A stretch of 24,761 nucleotides of DNA from Candidatus Omnitrophota bacterium (GTDB lineage Bacteria > Omnitrophota > Koll11 > Tantalellales > Tantalellaceae). A program made the position numbers and the translations under genes. Below the pieces are notes generated by a model that saw nothing but the letters and a program-made list of their open reading frames with translations, did no database searches and had not been told where the DNA came from. Positions 24,609-24,761 of this stretch are shown here, piece after piece; position 1 is the first letter of the stretch; the number at the start of each line of letters is the position of its first letter. Location of the stretch: assembly GCA_015231715.1 (NCBI GenBank), contig JADGBB010000022.1, positions 1 through 24,761 of the forward strand, given 5' to 3'.

Positions 24609-24692
24609 AAAACCCGACAAGCATCCGAACGACGAACGACCGTCGAACGAAAAAGAACAAAGCCGTTCAAGCTATTAATTTTGGAAAAGAAC

Positions 24693-24730
24693 ACACAAGG
24701 CGAAGCTACACCCTTGTGTATTTATTTTTT
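24693..24730 (+). terminator. Terminator after pyr operon
   Basis: ACACAAGG (24693-24700) pairs with CCTTGTGT (24712-24719), followed by ATTTATTTTTT. The 8-bp stem with an 11-nt loop and U-rich tail fits an intrinsic terminator about 85 bp after the pyrE stop. The gap before it has CGAACGA repeats (24616-24650) and no gene. Confidence 0.65.
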
Positions 24731-24761
24731 GTGTTTTATAATACAAATTAGATTTTGTACG

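Noticed and set aside
24554..24751. Basic ORF overlapping the end of pyrE
   Set aside because: It overlaps pyrE in another frame and continues through the terminator; no ribosome site.

Overview
The window is an AT-rich bacterial chromosomal segment that appears to straddle the replication origin. Every recognisable gene left of about 11.7 kb is read on the minus strand (dnaA, dnaN, a DciA-like gene, gyrB, gyrA, tRNA-Glu, an unknown gene, glmS, rsmI, and a transposase cut by the window edge). Every gene right of about 12 kb is read on the plus strand (an insertion sequence, rpmH, rnpA, yidD, yidC, a Jag-N gene, parA, parB, then pyrR-B-C-K-D-F-E). This divergence, DnaA boxes either side of dnaA, and two parS-like palindromes before parA are what is expected around oriC. 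The source looks like a diderm: YidC carries a periplasmic domain and GyrB carries the long insertion typical of many Gram-negative enzymes. The PyrR attenuator and PyrK/PyrDB enzyme are more Firmicute-like. An uncultured phylum (Margulisbacteria, Omnitrophota or similar) would fit, but the window alone cannot settle this.

Left arm (1-11695): the initiator DnaA, the sliding clamp, a likely helicase loader and both gyrase subunits form a replication block. A separately promoted and terminated tRNA-Glu(UUC) follows, then a three-gene unit of an unknown protein, glmS and rsmI.

Centre (11696-18089): the putative origin / rpmH promoter region is interrupted by a complete 1476-bp ISNCY/IS1202-like element with long imperfect terminal inverted repeats and a 16-bp target duplication. 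The element ends 16 bp before the rpmH -35 box. Downstream, the ribosome/RNase P/membrane insertion cluster and the partition genes carry several lesions. rnpA has an in-frame TAG at a normally conserved Glu. parA has an in-frame TGA at the normally invariant Gly of its DPQGN motif. The jag homologue is only an N-terminal domain with no ATG/GTG/TTG start. Both stops are explained by one G-to-T change. TGA and TAG are ordinary terminators elsewhere in the window, so a changed genetic code is unlikely.

Right arm (18090-24761): a de novo pyrimidine operon under a canonical promoter and a PyrR-type attenuator. The attenuator contains a 9-codon leader ORF whose Shine-Dalgarno lies in the PyrR hairpin and whose codons form the 5' arm of the terminator. 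Three intergenic gaps of this operon hold near-identical 66-bp quasi-palindromic cores, one of them inverted. Each sits inside outer arms that differ between copies yet are self-complementary within a copy. These nested palindromes are the most novel-looking feature. The operon encodes aspartate transcarbamylase through orotate phosphoribosyltransferase and OMP decarboxylase; carAB are not in the window.
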